From positions 8,819,511-8,883,510 of the forward strand of contig NC_080723.1 of the NCBI RefSeq assembly GCF_019097595.1: a stretch of DNA of 64,000 nucleotides. The letters are read 5' to 3'. The number at the start of each line of letters is the position of its first letter. The stretch's first letter is position 1. Position numbers and translations under genes: made by a program. The DNA is from Hemibagrus wyckioides (Eukaryota; Chordata; Actinopteri; Siluriformes; Bagridae). Of the stretch, positions 29,118 to 40,571 are shown one piece after another. Under the pieces are notes generated by a model. That model had not been told where the DNA came from. It did no database searches and worked only from the letters and a program-made list of their open reading frames with translations.

Positions 29118-29846
29118 GAGCAAGCAAAAGGGTGTTAACCTAAATTTCCTGAAAAAAAGCAGTTCACTGCATACACAGCCATCACAATGGTGTAGTCTGA
29201 TTAACTGAAAGGTTTTATCCCTAAGCCACATGGGCTGTTGAGTTGTTTCCTATTCTCACTAGACCTCCTGGAAAAGTGTCTTTAACCTTCATCACAACTG
29301 ATATCACACGTAACCTCTAGTTTCTGATGCCATGTTTTGTATTTTAGGCTTTCTTTGGAACAGAAAGATGTAGCATTTTACTTGAAAGATACCACGGTGT
29401 GTGTGTTGGGGCTTGTTTCTTCATGCATTATAAACTCCAGAGAAATTGTTAGGAGGGTCTTTTATGGGATCGGGATTCAGGACCACTTTATAACCACCTG
29501 CTGAATAGTAAGCACTTGCTGGAAGAGAACACTGATTGGTTGACACGTGTACAGGGTTTCTGTTTCCTCTGTTTACTCTCCTCATCTGGGTGGTTTATAG
29601 ATCCCCCAGACTCGGGTCCTGTGTGAGGATTGGGGTCACATAACATCCCATATTGTCTCAGGGCTTTTGTGTAACAATGCCGCTTAACGAGGTGTTCCAG
29701 CATGAGCGTGGTGTTCATGTCTGCAGTGTTTGATGTAGTTTCTTACACAAGTTGCAATAATATCTAAAATTATATTTTAAAACTGCTTGCATGTTATGGC
29801 TCTTATTTATGTTTGACATTAAATTTATTTTGTAATTGCTGAAGAT

Positions 29847-29852
29847 AATAAA
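29847..29852 (+). terminator. TM7SF3 polyadenylation signal
   Basis: AATAAA about 1.43 kb after the TM7SF3 stop codon, followed by a T/GT-rich stretch (GTTGTTTTGTG), as expected of a 3' end. Confidence 0.7.
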
Positions 29853-29869
29853 GTTGTTTTGTGTAATAG

Positions 29870-30760
29870 CATTGTGTCATTTTGTATTCATTTGATCATT
29901 TTTTGCTGCATTATTTATGTTTGTGGATTAAACTCTGCCCCTGGCCTAATGTTAATTGTGCTGTATTAATTATTCATCAATCTTTCTGTAGCTGTGAGTG
30001 ATGAGGCTTTAATCTGCGCTTAAATCATCATCAAAAATTTTCACTCTTACACTCTTTTCTGTTAGCAACACCTTAACAACACCCTTGCAACCCTAAAACA
30101 CCTTAGTAACTCTAGCAACCACCTGAAACACCTTATAAACACCGTAGCCAATTTTTGTAATCGACACCCATCCTCTGTCACCTCACCATCCCTTCTCTAC
30201 CTCTTCTTTCTTTTACAACTCTTCATTTTATACCTTCTATATCCTCTTTTTCATTCATTCTTTATACTTTTACTTTTACCTTTCTTTCCTTTTTTCCCTT
30301 TATGTCTTTATTTTTGGTTATTTTATACTTTATTTTCTTCTGTTTAATAAAGCCCTAGCAACCATCAGGAATATCAAATAAAACACCATAACATTCCAGC
30401 TCTTGTCTTTGCTAAGTTTTAATCATTTGGCACCTAACCAAATATTTCTTATTAATTATATCATTTAACACCAACTTCTTGTATAGTCTAAACTGAACCC
30501 TAATACATATCCTCATCATCATCATTTCCCACAGTGTCCCGTATCTAACCAGTGTGTGTCTGTTTCTCAAAGATTAAATGTAGAGTCCTGCTGAAAGAAC
30601 AGTCCCTCTTTCAGTCTAATCCTCCCTCATGTGCTTCATGTGCCGTGTGCCAGGATGCTGACAGTTTCTGAGTAAATGTCACTGATCGGTCGAAATCCTA
30701 AACACACAAGTCTGTTATGAAATAAGAGATCAAAAGAAAAGGTCGACTGTGTACAAATGT
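29870..30760. other. Spacer between the convergent TM7SF3 and FGFR1OP2 3' ends
   Basis: AT-rich spacer with a pyrimidine-rich stretch at 30180-30340 and AACACCTTA-type short repeats at 30060-30150. No gene or recognised element. Confidence 0.5.
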
Positions 30761-30764
30761 CTTT

Positions 30765-30770
30765 TTTATT
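30765..30770 (-). terminator. FGFR1OP2 polyadenylation signal
   Basis: TTTATT here is AATAAA on the minus strand, about 517 bases after the FGFR1OP2 stop. Confidence 0.6.
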
Positions 30771-31207
30771 CATTTCAATATATCCGTCTCTTTTGCACTC
30801 GACATATCAAAGCACCATGTCTCAAAGCAGCCTTAAAAACAAGCCAAACAGATTTCGAAGTGAATTTTACATCATCCTACGTGACGTGTAGCCATCAACC
30901 GCGATATATATTTACAGCGCTTAGACAAAGTGGCGGTCCGTCTCATAACAGCTGTGGTGAGTCCATTATTTACACTGCTAGGGAAATGATTATGTACATT
31001 CACTTTATAACTCTCCAACAGCAACGTCAATAACAGCATCCTCACACACTCGCGTTTTACAGCAGCTCTACGTGCGGCAATGATGCCTGACGTCCAAGTG
31101 GCTAAGAAATGGGCTGAGCAGGATTTCGGGGATATACAGGAACGGGAACAGGTCATGCTGCGAGTCTCTTCTTTGCAGAGGAGATTCAGGCAGTGTTCTG
31201 CTCTTCA

Positions 31208-31213
<6 letters not shown>

Positions 31214-31236
<23 letters not shown>
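31214..31236. repeat. (TG)n microsatellite in FGFR1OP2 3' UTR
   Basis: About 12 uninterrupted TG repeats, 50 bases past the stop codon. Confidence 0.9.
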
Positions 31237-31238
<2 letters not shown>

Positions 31239-31286
31239 TGTGATCAGTTTTAGGAAAAGTCCGTTGTTCAGAAGAGCAAAACCACT

Positions 31287-34200
31287 CTAGCTTTTCCTCA
31301 AGCTCAGGTCACTGCTGGTCACGAGTGGAGACAGGGAGGTGCTGTCAGACACGTCGTCTCGCTCTTCTCTCCTCAGCACCAGGAACGCCTCTCGACTAAT
31401 CCCCAACAACTCCCTCAAGCCTTTGTTCTCCAGCTGCACACAGAGAAGCAAAGATTGCATTGTAGGGATACATTTCTGTGATGTGTAAGGAGTAAACACT
31501 TGGGGCATGACAGTCGATGACAGTGTGGTGTGAAGCCATGGTTATCACCCTTCGTTCACACAGGCCACTTCTAATAATTTAGTCTACAGCACATGATTAC
31601 AGCGTGTGATTTCTATGTCTTTCAAATGTATATTAAATGATTTCTAATAATAAAAAAAAAACGTGTGAAAAGTGGTTCTTTCATGCTAGCTTTGCTCTTA
31701 GGCTTGCTGAAGGACCTAACTGTACTAGCTACAAGACACCAAATAATCCCTCCTTTCTTCCGATCATATCCTTCTTCATAATATCTTTACAGACGTTGAA
31801 TAAGAGACCATATATAAAAGGAATAGATGAAAAACCAGTCATAAGCAGAGTTATGAGATGAACAATGATGTAAAAGGCAGAATTATTAAAAAAGGGGAGG
31901 GATTAAAAATTCCATAGCCCCCAAAAAACTGTGACGTGCACCACACGATTAGTCCAAGTTATCATCTGGACCTATAGTGTGAACTTTCCACTTTATCTCA
32001 TTTGCATCTCGCTTGTAGCTACATAGAAAAAGAATTCTTATCTGTCTCTTACAGTGTGAACGCATACGAAACCAGCTTAATGGTGTCTGTGTGTATATAT
32101 TCAGTTTAATTCAATTTTATTTGTATAGCGCTTTTAACCTTGTACATCACTGCAAAGCAGCTTTACTGTAATATAAAAATATACATCCGATACATAATAC
32201 AGTTATATGGAATTGCAACCTCCAGCTGTTTGATCCGCTCCTCGTCCTCACATGCACGGCCTTCGTCTACTTCAATGGCCTTCTTCATCACCGTGGCCAT
32301 CTCGTTTATCTTGTCTATGTGCGCCTGCATCTCCTAGACACACACACACACATTCATACTGACACACTGTGCATCCTCTAAATGCATAAACTGTACATTT
32401 TACAGTCAAATCAAGGTACATGCATCCCTGACCATCACATCAACATGTGCTAGTTGAACATCTCACTCCCCCTGTGTTTACTGTCATAATATGCTCCACT
32501 CATTTGAAAGGCTTTCCACTAGATTTTGTGATCGTTCAGCTACAAGAATGAGATCAGACACTGGTGTTGTAAGAGTAAGGAGGTCTGGGGTTCAGTCACT
32601 GTTCCAGTTCATCCCAAAGGTGTTCAGTGGGGTTGAGTCAGAGTCAGGGCTGAGTGCAGGACACTCAAGTTCTTCCACTCCAACCTTAACCTTCACACCA
32701 TGTCTTCATGGAGCTCTGTGCTTTGTGCACAGGGGCATCGTCATGCTGTAACAGGGTTTGAGTCTCTTAGTTCCAGTGAAGAGAAACTGTAATGCTACAG
32801 CATACAGACATTCTGTACAATTGTGTGTTTCTGACTTTAACAGTTTGGTGAAGAAGCACATATGGGGTGATGATCAGGGGCACACATACTTTTGGCCATA
32901 TAGTGTATGTGGAAGAGAGTGTGGTTAGAATACTCACATTAGTGTGCTGCTCTCTGAGCTGTGAGACGATTGCTGGGTCATCTCTCTTGCTAGCCATGAG
33001 GAGGCGGAACACCTGCTCCCTGTACTTACTCATGATTAGCTCCAGTGCGGACTGATGCTCCTCTAAAGATGTACGCAACTCTGGAAACATGTTGAGAAAG
33101 TTTCGGTCAAGAAGGAGTCTTTAACTCTAAACAATGCCAGGTTTGTTTAAATTGGATACTTCCTGTTTGTAAGCACATAATCTAGTAAACTTTATAATTG
33201 AGCTGCATAGACATAAGATCACACACACACCTTTGTTCTCCTGCTGCAATTCCCGTATTTGCCGGTTCTCCTGCTGAATGCCCATTACCAGTGTAGATCG
33301 TGGACGATGCCTCGCCACCTGGTTAAGGGCCTCGATCTCTTCCTGATACTAAGGGGCACATAGTAAACATAAATACATTGGATAAATGAATGATCAACAT
33401 ACAATCACAACAAGGAAAGGGACTGGTGCATGGAGAGGTGAGATAAACAACAAGAGAGAAGATGTGCTTAGTTATTCAAGCAAAAAAATAAAAAAAATAA
33501 AAGACAGGTGATGAGCTGCCATTAGGAGGAGAAGAGATGAGAGGGCATTTCAGCAAGGTTCTGTAGAAGTGAACTACAAAAGCTTATGTGGCACCACAAA
33601 TAGGTTTAAAAAAACATCTGTATAATATCACATGTAATCACTTTGGCTCATTCGTTATTCAGTGGATAGATTTACTTGCATAATGTAGACTTAAAACTAA
33701 TGAAATAAATAATTACCCTGGACCTTGTACTGAAAATCCTTTCAACACACTCAGTGTGGTTTGACACTGTAGTATACAGTGGTGGATGAGCAAGGAATCA
33801 TAATCACTATCTTGCATCACCCTTTTGAGTCTGGTTAATCTCAAGGTTTCGCCCTGATGTCATCTTAGGAGGTTCAGCTCTGGCTTGTTCATTAAGCATC
33901 TAAATCTACACTGTATGGCCAAAAGTATGTGGACACTTGTTGAACGTCTCGCTCCAAATTTATTCTCCCTTCGCCGGTATAATAAGCTCCGCACTTCAGG
34001 CAAAGTTTTCCATTGGATTTAATTATTTTACTAAAACCTTGGCACAACACAGAGGTTCCTGAATCTTTTTGGGCAAATAACCCCAAATGCACATTATATA
34101 TTTTCTGCAGCCCCAAACATTGAATACCTTACATTCTTATTATTTCTTAAATTCCAGATGTACAATCTAAACACAGTGACATCTGAACGTTTTATGATAT

Positions 34201-35556
34201 CACATATATAAGTTACATTCATTAAAATGTTACAGTAAATGAAAGGAAAATTGCTTGCACTGATTCACCAGTCTAATGGGAAGTGTTCTGCTGTTACAGG
34301 ACCAAAATGAAGAGAGTGCAGAGGCGTCTGGTTTACACTCGGTGCACACACTCGCTGTGTATCTTCTGTACACTCAGAAGGTTTTAAAGTGACATTTGCT
34401 AGTTAAAAGTCTGTCAGGTTTCCAAGTCGTACTGAAAAATGGACCGTCGTTCTTACTGATGCCATTAACTGCACTTCAAATCGAGGTCAAGTCAAACTAT
34501 TTACTTGTCCAGTTAATCCAGAAGGCTGGTGTACAGTAGGTTTGAAGATGAGACTAGAGAAATTTTTTTAATTCTTACTGTAATATGATAATATATACAG
34601 AAAATATAAACTTGTCAGTGTTAGTACTCAATAAGAATCCAACAAAAAGGAGGCAAATGAAGAGATTCTTCTGCGAACCCAATAGGGCATGGCGTAAATA
34701 AGGCGACACCATTTGTGAGGTCACAACCCCTAGTTTGGACAATATCATGTCCTCATGGAGCTGGAACAGGTTTGGGACTCTTAAGCTACCTTCATACATA
34801 CATTGATTTTTATCTCTGCACGTCGTCACTTCACATTCCTACTCCCGGTTGTCATAGTAACAACGCTTCTCAATGGGTGGGCGCAACAAGCATAGCACTC
34901 GACAACAAATCGGTTAAAATGAACCATTCTAAAAGGGATATGTTTAGTGGTAGTGTATAAAATCCAGCGGTGTTTATCTGCATATCATACGATGAAGGGG
35001 AAGCAGGGCGTGTGCTCTTTGTCACGGATCACGTGCGCTCCCATCTGCACGAGTCGTTCCATATTTGCATAAAGTTCAACTGTTCTCAACTTTGTCTCGT
35101 CCTTGGACACGCCCACATCCAGTCACCAACCAGCGGGGTTAGTTTTAGTGAAGGCAAATAGTAAAGCTACAACATGCACAAATACGATAGATAACTTTGC
35201 TGTAACATTTTTGGGGAGGAAAAACACACACCTCTGGTCATATCTGAATGATTTGGGGCAATGTCCAGTGCTTTATAGAATGAATGACCGAGTGTGTGAA
35301 TAGACTTCATGGCTGGAGGACAGCTGTATTAACACATCTAAGACGCTCCCTGTGTCCAGCACATATTAATGAATGATTCGATTGATTCTATGGCGTGTTT
35401 ATGATGATCCTGAGTGTGTACCTGCTTCATGGCCTCCACGCGTTTGTTCAGTACGGTGGTTTGCTCGATCAGGATCTCGGCGGCGTTGTCATGATCTCGG
35501 AGCCGCTCCACCAGAGACCTGGCGTCTGTCAGCACCTTCTCCAGCGAGCAGCTCAT
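31287..35556 (-). CDS. fgfr1op2: FGFR1 oncogene partner 2 homologue (SIKE family)
   Basis: Complete gene in five coding exons: 35556-35422, 33348-33231, 33080-32938, 32333-32220, 31433-31287; 218 aa with consistent phases. It starts MSCSLEKVLTDARSLVERLR and ends SLSPLVTSSDLSLRKS, like the human protein. The whole product is predicted coiled coil (RHRPRSTLVMGIQQENRQIR, then ELQQENK and LRTSLEEHQSALELIMSKYR). SIKE-family proteins join STRIPAK phosphatase complexes with SLMAP and affect the cytoskeleton (family knowledge). The protein is shorter than human isoform 1 (253 aa) because the segment around KSEGFFLDASRHILEAP is absent: exon 3 joins directly to EMQAHIDKINEMATVMKKAI, like the short human isoform. 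A non-coding first exon is predicted to end at 35844 (AAG|GTAAGC) and splice to 35558. It is tail-to-tail with TM7SF3, as in human. Confidence 0.95.
32100..32170. repeat. Interspersed repeat (TTTATTTGTATAGCGCTTTTA family)
   Basis: TTCAATTTTATTTGTATAGC, then GCTTTTAACCTTG and GCAAAGCAGCTTTAC, form a very common fish repeat tail. It directly abuts FGFR1OP2 exon 4. Confidence 0.6.
32416..32907. mobile_element. Tc1-derived MITE in FGFR1OP2 intron 3
   Basis: The right end is a well-preserved terminus (ACTTTTGGCCATATAGTGTA at 32888-32907); the left end has decayed near CATCCCTGACCATCACATC. The core matches the PMPCB-intron copy (7005-7450) in opposite orientation. It makes up most of this 604-bp intron. 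No open transposase. Confidence 0.75.
33903..34020. mobile_element. Tc1/MITE terminal fragment
   Basis: CTACACTGTATGGCCAAAAG, then TATGTGGACACTTGTTGAAC, is the left terminus of the same MITE family, followed by GTATAATAAGCTCCGCA and CAAAGTTTTCCATTGGA. The right end is missing. FGFR1OP2 intron 1. Confidence 0.6.
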
Positions 35557-35900
35557 CTCTGATCATGCACAGAACCACAACACGACCATACAGTGCATTT
35601 GAATACAACTATTATTATTATTATTATTATTATGGAGAGCGCATAAACTAACCCTGTAACAGCCTCACTTTCTCGTCAGTCGGTTTATTTTTGAAAACAC
35701 AGATCATATCAGCTAGCTTAGTTATGGCTAGCACCGAAGCTACATGCTAAACACAATCACGATGCTAGCCAAAACAACGCGGTATCATTTACTACGGTTA
35801 TATTACAATATATTAGAATTACTAGGGTGTATTAAATGCTTACCTTAAACGCAAAAAAGTCTGCCAAAACGCTAGCTTGGTCGAATAAGTTTACACTTCC
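35557..35900 (-). promoter_or_regulatory. FGFR1OP2 5' UTR, leader intron and promoter
   Basis: On the minus strand a strong donor AAG|GTAAGC lies at 35844/35843 and an acceptor (ATCAG) just before 35558, giving a leader intron of about 285 bases. Upstream, around 35890-35905, is an ETS-like CCGGAACAGGAAGTG. The transcription start is not determined. A (TTA)n microsatellite lies at 35609-35632. Confidence 0.5.
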
Positions 35901-36324
35901 TGTTCCGGCATCAGTGACGTTGATAAGCTGGGTATTATTGGGTAATGTAGGAACTTGTAGTAAATGCAGCTTTGTTGCTACAGTTGAGTTCCGCTTGAGG
36001 GAGGCAGTGTGCAAAACAAGACACAAGCATGTTTGGGTTTTTTTTTTTTGTTAGAAAGCTAACTATGATAAGTGATGTGTATTTTCTTCCACAAAACAGT
36101 GAAGTGTAAACAGTACAAATCATATAAATTTCTGCTGTGAGAGCAGCCATGTTGATTTGATGTCACTTGCTGAACTCTGGTTCTGTTCCCAGGTTCATAA
36201 TCTCAACTGTTCAATAAAATAATATGAAACAGTAATGAAAGATATTTTGATAGCTATGGTACCACAGGTTACAGCAGGTACACCAGCTCCGTCCTGAAAT
36301 TTAGCTCATTGACATCATATATAT

Positions 36325-36680
36325 GTATACACATTAATACCACCTGCCTAATACTGTGTTGGTCCCCTCTTTGCTGCCAAAACAGCCCTGACTGGTCATG
36401 CACTGTTTTTTTCTGACACCTTTCAATCAGAACCAGCATTAACATCTTCAGCAATTTGAGCAACAGTAGCCTGTCTGTTGGATCGGATCACACGGACCAG
36501 CCTTTGCTCCCCACGAGCATCAATGAACCTTGGCCTCCCATGACCCTGTCACCGGTTCACTACTGTTCCTTCCATGGACCACTTTTGATAGATACTGACC
36601 ACTGCAGACTGGGAACACCCCATAAGAGCTGCAGTTTTGGAGATGCTCTGATCCAGTCCTCTATATATATGCAAATTTCT
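36325..36680 (-). mobile_element. Tc1-type transposon relic
   Basis: ACCTGCCTAATACTGTGTTG, GCTGCCAAAACAGCCCTGAC, then CACGAGCATCAATGAACCTTG and CACTTTTGATAGATACTGACC follow the order of a common fish Tc1-related family in antisense. Many frame breaks. Intergenic between FGFR1OP2 and GAS2L3. Confidence 0.55.
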
Positions 36681-36934
36681 TTGATATTTCTATCTTTTCT
36701 TGCCCCAACAACAAAAAAAGAAATAGACTAAAATGATGAATGATGTTTAATGTTTCCTGGCTGTTGTTTTTGTAATGAATTTGAAACCAAGTACTCATCC
36801 ATTTTAGTGACAGTAAACAGTTGGCAGTACAAAATTATACATAAATGTAGATTCTTATAATCCCCACCATAATTTATTGTATTTCTCAAAGAATTGTACA
36901 CATGCAAGTAAAATATAATTCTCTTCATATAATA

Positions 36935-37160
36935 TGATTCATTCATTCATCCAGTTTCTGCAGTGCTTATCCTATACAGGGTTGTGGGGAACCTGGAGTC
37001 TGTCCCAGGGGACTTGGGGGATGCTAGTACCTCACAGGGCATAAATTAGAGCATAAATAGAGAAGCCAAACAGCCTACAATGCATGTCTCTGGACTGGGG
37101 GAATAAACCGAAGAACCCAGAGGAAACCCTCAAAGTGCTAATCACTAAACCATCATATTC
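36935..37160. repeat. Interspersed repeat (TTCATCCAGTTTCTGCAGTGC family)
   Basis: CATTCATCCAGTTTCTGCAG, GGAACCTGGAGTCTGTCCCA and CAGCCTACAATGCATGTCTC are typical of an abundant fish interspersed repeat. Class uncertain. Confidence 0.5.
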
Positions 37161-37639
37161 TCTTATATAATATGACCCCAATATACTGTGTGTGTAAAAT
37201 ACTGTATATCATTTATATTTTTGATTATTTCATTTTTGAGTATTTTTTTATTTTATATTATATTTTTTTGTTAATTGCCTGGTTTTCATCTCATTATCTC
37301 AGACAAAAATGATATGCCATTTCTTATCTGTTGTAGATGCAAATACATCTGAGTTACTACCTTTATTTGAATGTAGAATACAATTCCCACAAAAGGGTGT
37401 TGATGGTGCTTGAATTTTTCCTTCCGTTGCTCTCTGAACTGTTATGTGGCCTTTCAAATACAGAAAGGCAAATATGAGTAATCTTTTTTTCTTTTATGTA
37501 GAAACACTAAATTAAGTTTAGTTACATGACTAATGTTCTAACAAGCAATGGCCAACTCCTCTGTGTTGAACCCAGAAATTTTATACAGTGTGGTGTGGGT
37601 GTGAGTGGTGAGTTGTATAGGAGTGTTTTCCATATTTCT

Positions 37640-38190
37640 TATATTCAATTTAATTCAACACCAGTGACCATTATCACAAACATCTGTACAGAAATCTGGA
37701 TATTGATACAGATTTTCAATTATCCTTAATGAGTGAGCCAGTGGGGACAGTGATAAGGGAAAACCATGAAAGGAACCAAGACTCAAAAGGTAAGCCATCG
37801 TCATCTGGGTGACACCAGATAGTGTGACTATAGATCATTAAGCCTGCATACAGGATCAGGAACTGTGGCTTCCAGTGTCATCATCCACCTGCTGTTTCAC
37901 CCCTTTCCCATAGCTGCAGGAGTTTGTGGTGTGTAGACATGGGTGTGTTCTTCCAACATGTACAATGGTGTTTTAGGTGGAGTGCAGTGTGTGCACTAGT
38001 GACCCCAGTATTAAATACTGGCCCTGAGGGTTCATCTGCCATGGCCTAACAAGCTGGGGAGGAGACAGTGACGTGCCAAACTTGTAGGTGTTATGTTGGA
38101 GTGCACTTCTCCAAGATGGATGGATGGCTTGACATGGCTAACAAGCTTCATCTGCCCTGGGTTAGACTCAGAGTTGTCCTTCTCTGTGGC
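37640..38190. repeat. Interspersed repeat cluster
   Basis: CTCAAAAGGTAAGCCATCGT with CATCTGGGTGACACCAGATA (37780-37820), preceded by ATTCAATTTAATTCAACAC, belongs to a common teleost repeat related to 32100-32170 and 49990-50175. The rest, up to 39280, is intergenic with no gene recognised. Confidence 0.45.
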
Positions 38191-39284
38191 TGGCTGCCAA
38201 CCAAGGTTAATGAGCCTACCATCATCTAAAAAATATCTTGTATGTTTGTAAATTAGTCCATAGCTCTGGTAGCATACTGTGTTCATGTTACAGACTTAAA
38301 CTCTGTATAACTTTTTAAACTTTACATACAAAGGCTCTATCTGAGTTCAGTTTATAACAACAGCTCTGTAGTGCACATAGATTATCAAATCAGTCAGTGG
38401 TACATGAATAAACATCTATTTTTATGTCAGTCTAGTGGAAGTGATGGTGGGGATTTGCTCCAGCACAGTGTGTTTTCTCATCTCTAAATTCATGGTCACC
38501 TGCTGGTAAGACAGCTGGCTAACAAGTAGGCTTAAATAGATCTGGTGGACTTAAGGCTAGGCTAATCTAATTTGTGTGGTGGTCTGATGTTAGCATGAAC
38601 AGAGATCAGTCGAGCGAAGAGACAACAATGAGGCTCCTGTTTAAACATAGTCAATGACTTTTACCTCAGGTCACGAGGCCGATGTGGATGATGCTGATAA
38701 TCACGGAGAGAACTTGTTTCAATGCAGTTTGACTTTAATGTTGTTTCATCATGAATAGATTAGGTTATAAATGAGTTGGAGTTTGAGAGGGTGTATTCTT
38801 TGGCTTTTTGTGGTCAGAGTTTGGGAATTAAAAGCTGTGACCTTGAGTTGAACACAGCAGAAGCTGCTCCAGTATAACTAGTATATAACTGTCAAGACAT
38901 CACTTTCAAGTGCACAATATCAAACTATAAACACAGATAATTCCGCTAATAATGATTTATGAGGATGTTCACACACTCAGTTGCTGTCCCTTCTTTCTTT
39001 GTAATATTCTCTTATGAGCTCTAAGCTGTAGTATTAGCATGCTAGTTGAGGGTGGACTTAAAATGCTATGGGGAGCATCTATAAGATAACGAACAGGGCT
39101 GAAAGGCAGTTTTCCAAGCATGTTTCCTAATCCATGTAATACTTTTGTCCTGAAGCCATGGCTTAAACTATTATTTTCTGCACATTAATAATCGGAAATA
39201 ATCTGCATTTCCCATGTTATTTGCACACCTTTAAACTATAGGCTAGATAAACAGCCCTATATTTACATAGTTTATAGCAGCTAC

Positions 39285-39615
39285 AGGATATGGCCAAAAG
39301 TCTGTGGACCCTTGACCATCATACCCATATGATGGTCAATGAACATTCCATTCCAAATTTTGAGGATTAGTTTCATTCAGCTAAGAGCATTAGTGAGATC
39401 GGACACTGATGTAAGAATGAGGGGGTCTGGGGTTCAGTCTGTGTTCCAGTTTATTCCAATGGTGTTTGAGCCTCTTAGCTTTAGTGAGGGAAAATTGAAT
39501 TGAATGCTACGAATAAAAAAAGACAATTGTGTGCTTCTAATTGTTGTAACGATTTGGGGGAAGAACCACATGTGGGTGCGATGGTCATTGGTGCACAAAC
39601 CTTTGACCTTTTAAT
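39285..39615. mobile_element. Tc1-derived MITE, decayed
   Basis: The left end is GATATGGCCAAAAGTCTGTG and the right end CACAAACCTTTGACCTTTTA; internal GGGGTTCAGTCTGTGTTCCAG matches 32588-32605. Internal deletions relative to the 7005 and 32416 copies. About 100 bases upstream of the GAS2L3 promoter. Confidence 0.6.
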
Positions 39616-39739
39616 GTATTTGGAGATTTATTACTTCACCATTGTTACGTTGTTTAGTCTTTAGTCTAGAACTTTAACTGTAGGTGTTGTCATGGCACTC
39701 TAGCGCGTCTAGCGCGCGCTCCCGTCCACATGCATCGTT

Positions 39740-39800
39740 TCCCCGCCCCCTTTCCCGCAATCTGCGCTGTGATTGGATGTTTCGAACAGCATTTCCTACT
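39740..39800 (+). promoter_or_regulatory. Predicted GAS2L3 cell-cycle promoter (GC box, E2F, CCAAT, CHR)
   Basis: A GC box (CCCCGCCCCC, 39741-39750), E2F-type TTTCCCGC (39751-39758), an inverted CCAAT box (ATTGG, 39772-39776) and a CHR-type TTCGAA (39781-39786) lie within 50 bases. GAS2L3 is a known DREAM/B-MYB target in mammals, and such genes combine CCAAT and CHR elements. A strong donor GCTG|GTAAGT at 40028 fits a non-coding exon 1 starting downstream of these sites. Confidence 0.55.
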
Positions 39801-39839
39801 CAATTGAACATTCCAGACACGCGGATTACAAACGTTTTC

Positions 39840-40028
39840 CTGAAGATGCCGAGCTGAAGAGTGTGTGTGGCTGTGTGGCTGTGTGTGTGTGAGAGAGAGA
39901 GAGAGAGGTGTATATGTGTCGCTGTATATATATATGTATATATATCCACGCCCGAGATTCTGTGGACTACAGGAACTGTGTGGCTCGGATTTCACACATA
40001 TTTTGAAATTCCTGATCTTATAGCGCTG
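39840..40028 (+). other. gas2l3: Predicted non-coding exon 1 of GAS2L3
   Basis: The donor at 40028/40029 matches the consensus fully. The left limit is not determined. The leader would include a (TG)n(AG)n stretch (39861-39907). It would splice to 45082, where TTTCAG precedes the exon with the start codon. No other gene nearby explains the donor. Confidence 0.4.
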
Positions 40029-40039
40029 GTAAGTTGGTG

Positions 40040-40081
40040 TGTGTCTTGGTTGTGGTGTGTGTGTGTGTGTGTCTTGGTTGT

Positions 40082-40115
<34 letters not shown>
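40040..40115. repeat. (TG)n microsatellite with two CTTGGTTGTGG inserts
   Basis: TG runs at 40056-40072 and 40083-40114, just inside the predicted GAS2L3 intron 1. Confidence 0.85.
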
Positions 40116-40116
<1 letters not shown>

Positions 40117-40429
40117 ATTTTTTTTCCATTTCAGGCTGAGTCATGATCCTGTCGAAAGCAATTCCTGCTCTTTAACTGAAGAGTAATTGCAATAACACTG
40201 CTGTTATTCTGCTTACTCAAGTTTCTTAACACTAAAATCCTTGTTTGTTTGTTTGTTTGTTTGTTTGTTTTTGTTAGGAAGTTTTGCAGCCTGTTAAGAA
40301 CAAACGTTTCTGGGGTCACCTACCATCCTACTATAGCCTGATTTACATCTTGACACGTATTACCTAATTTTATTACACGTGCACCCCCAAGCTTGTCTTA
40401 ATTCAATCCTTCATCATCTTACCCAGTCC

Positions 40430-40571
40430 TCTGTCTGTGTGTGTGTCTGTGTGTGTGTCTGTGTGTGTGTGTGTCTGTGTGTGTGTGTCTGTGTGTGTGT
40501 CTGTGTGTGTGTCTGTGTGTGTGTCTGTGTGTGTGTCTGTGTGTGTGTCTGTGTGTGTGTGTCTGTGTGTG
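40430..40571. repeat. (TCTGTGTGTG)n minisatellite
   Basis: TG-rich array in which TCTG recurs every 10 bases, with some 12-base units, for about 140 bases. GAS2L3 intron 1. Apparent ORFs on both strands are artefacts of the repeat. Confidence 0.95.

Noticed and set aside
35650..39700. An additional gene between FGFR1OP2 and GAS2L3
   Set aside because: Only repeat-derived and short frames were found; none showed conserved protein sequence or paired splice sites.
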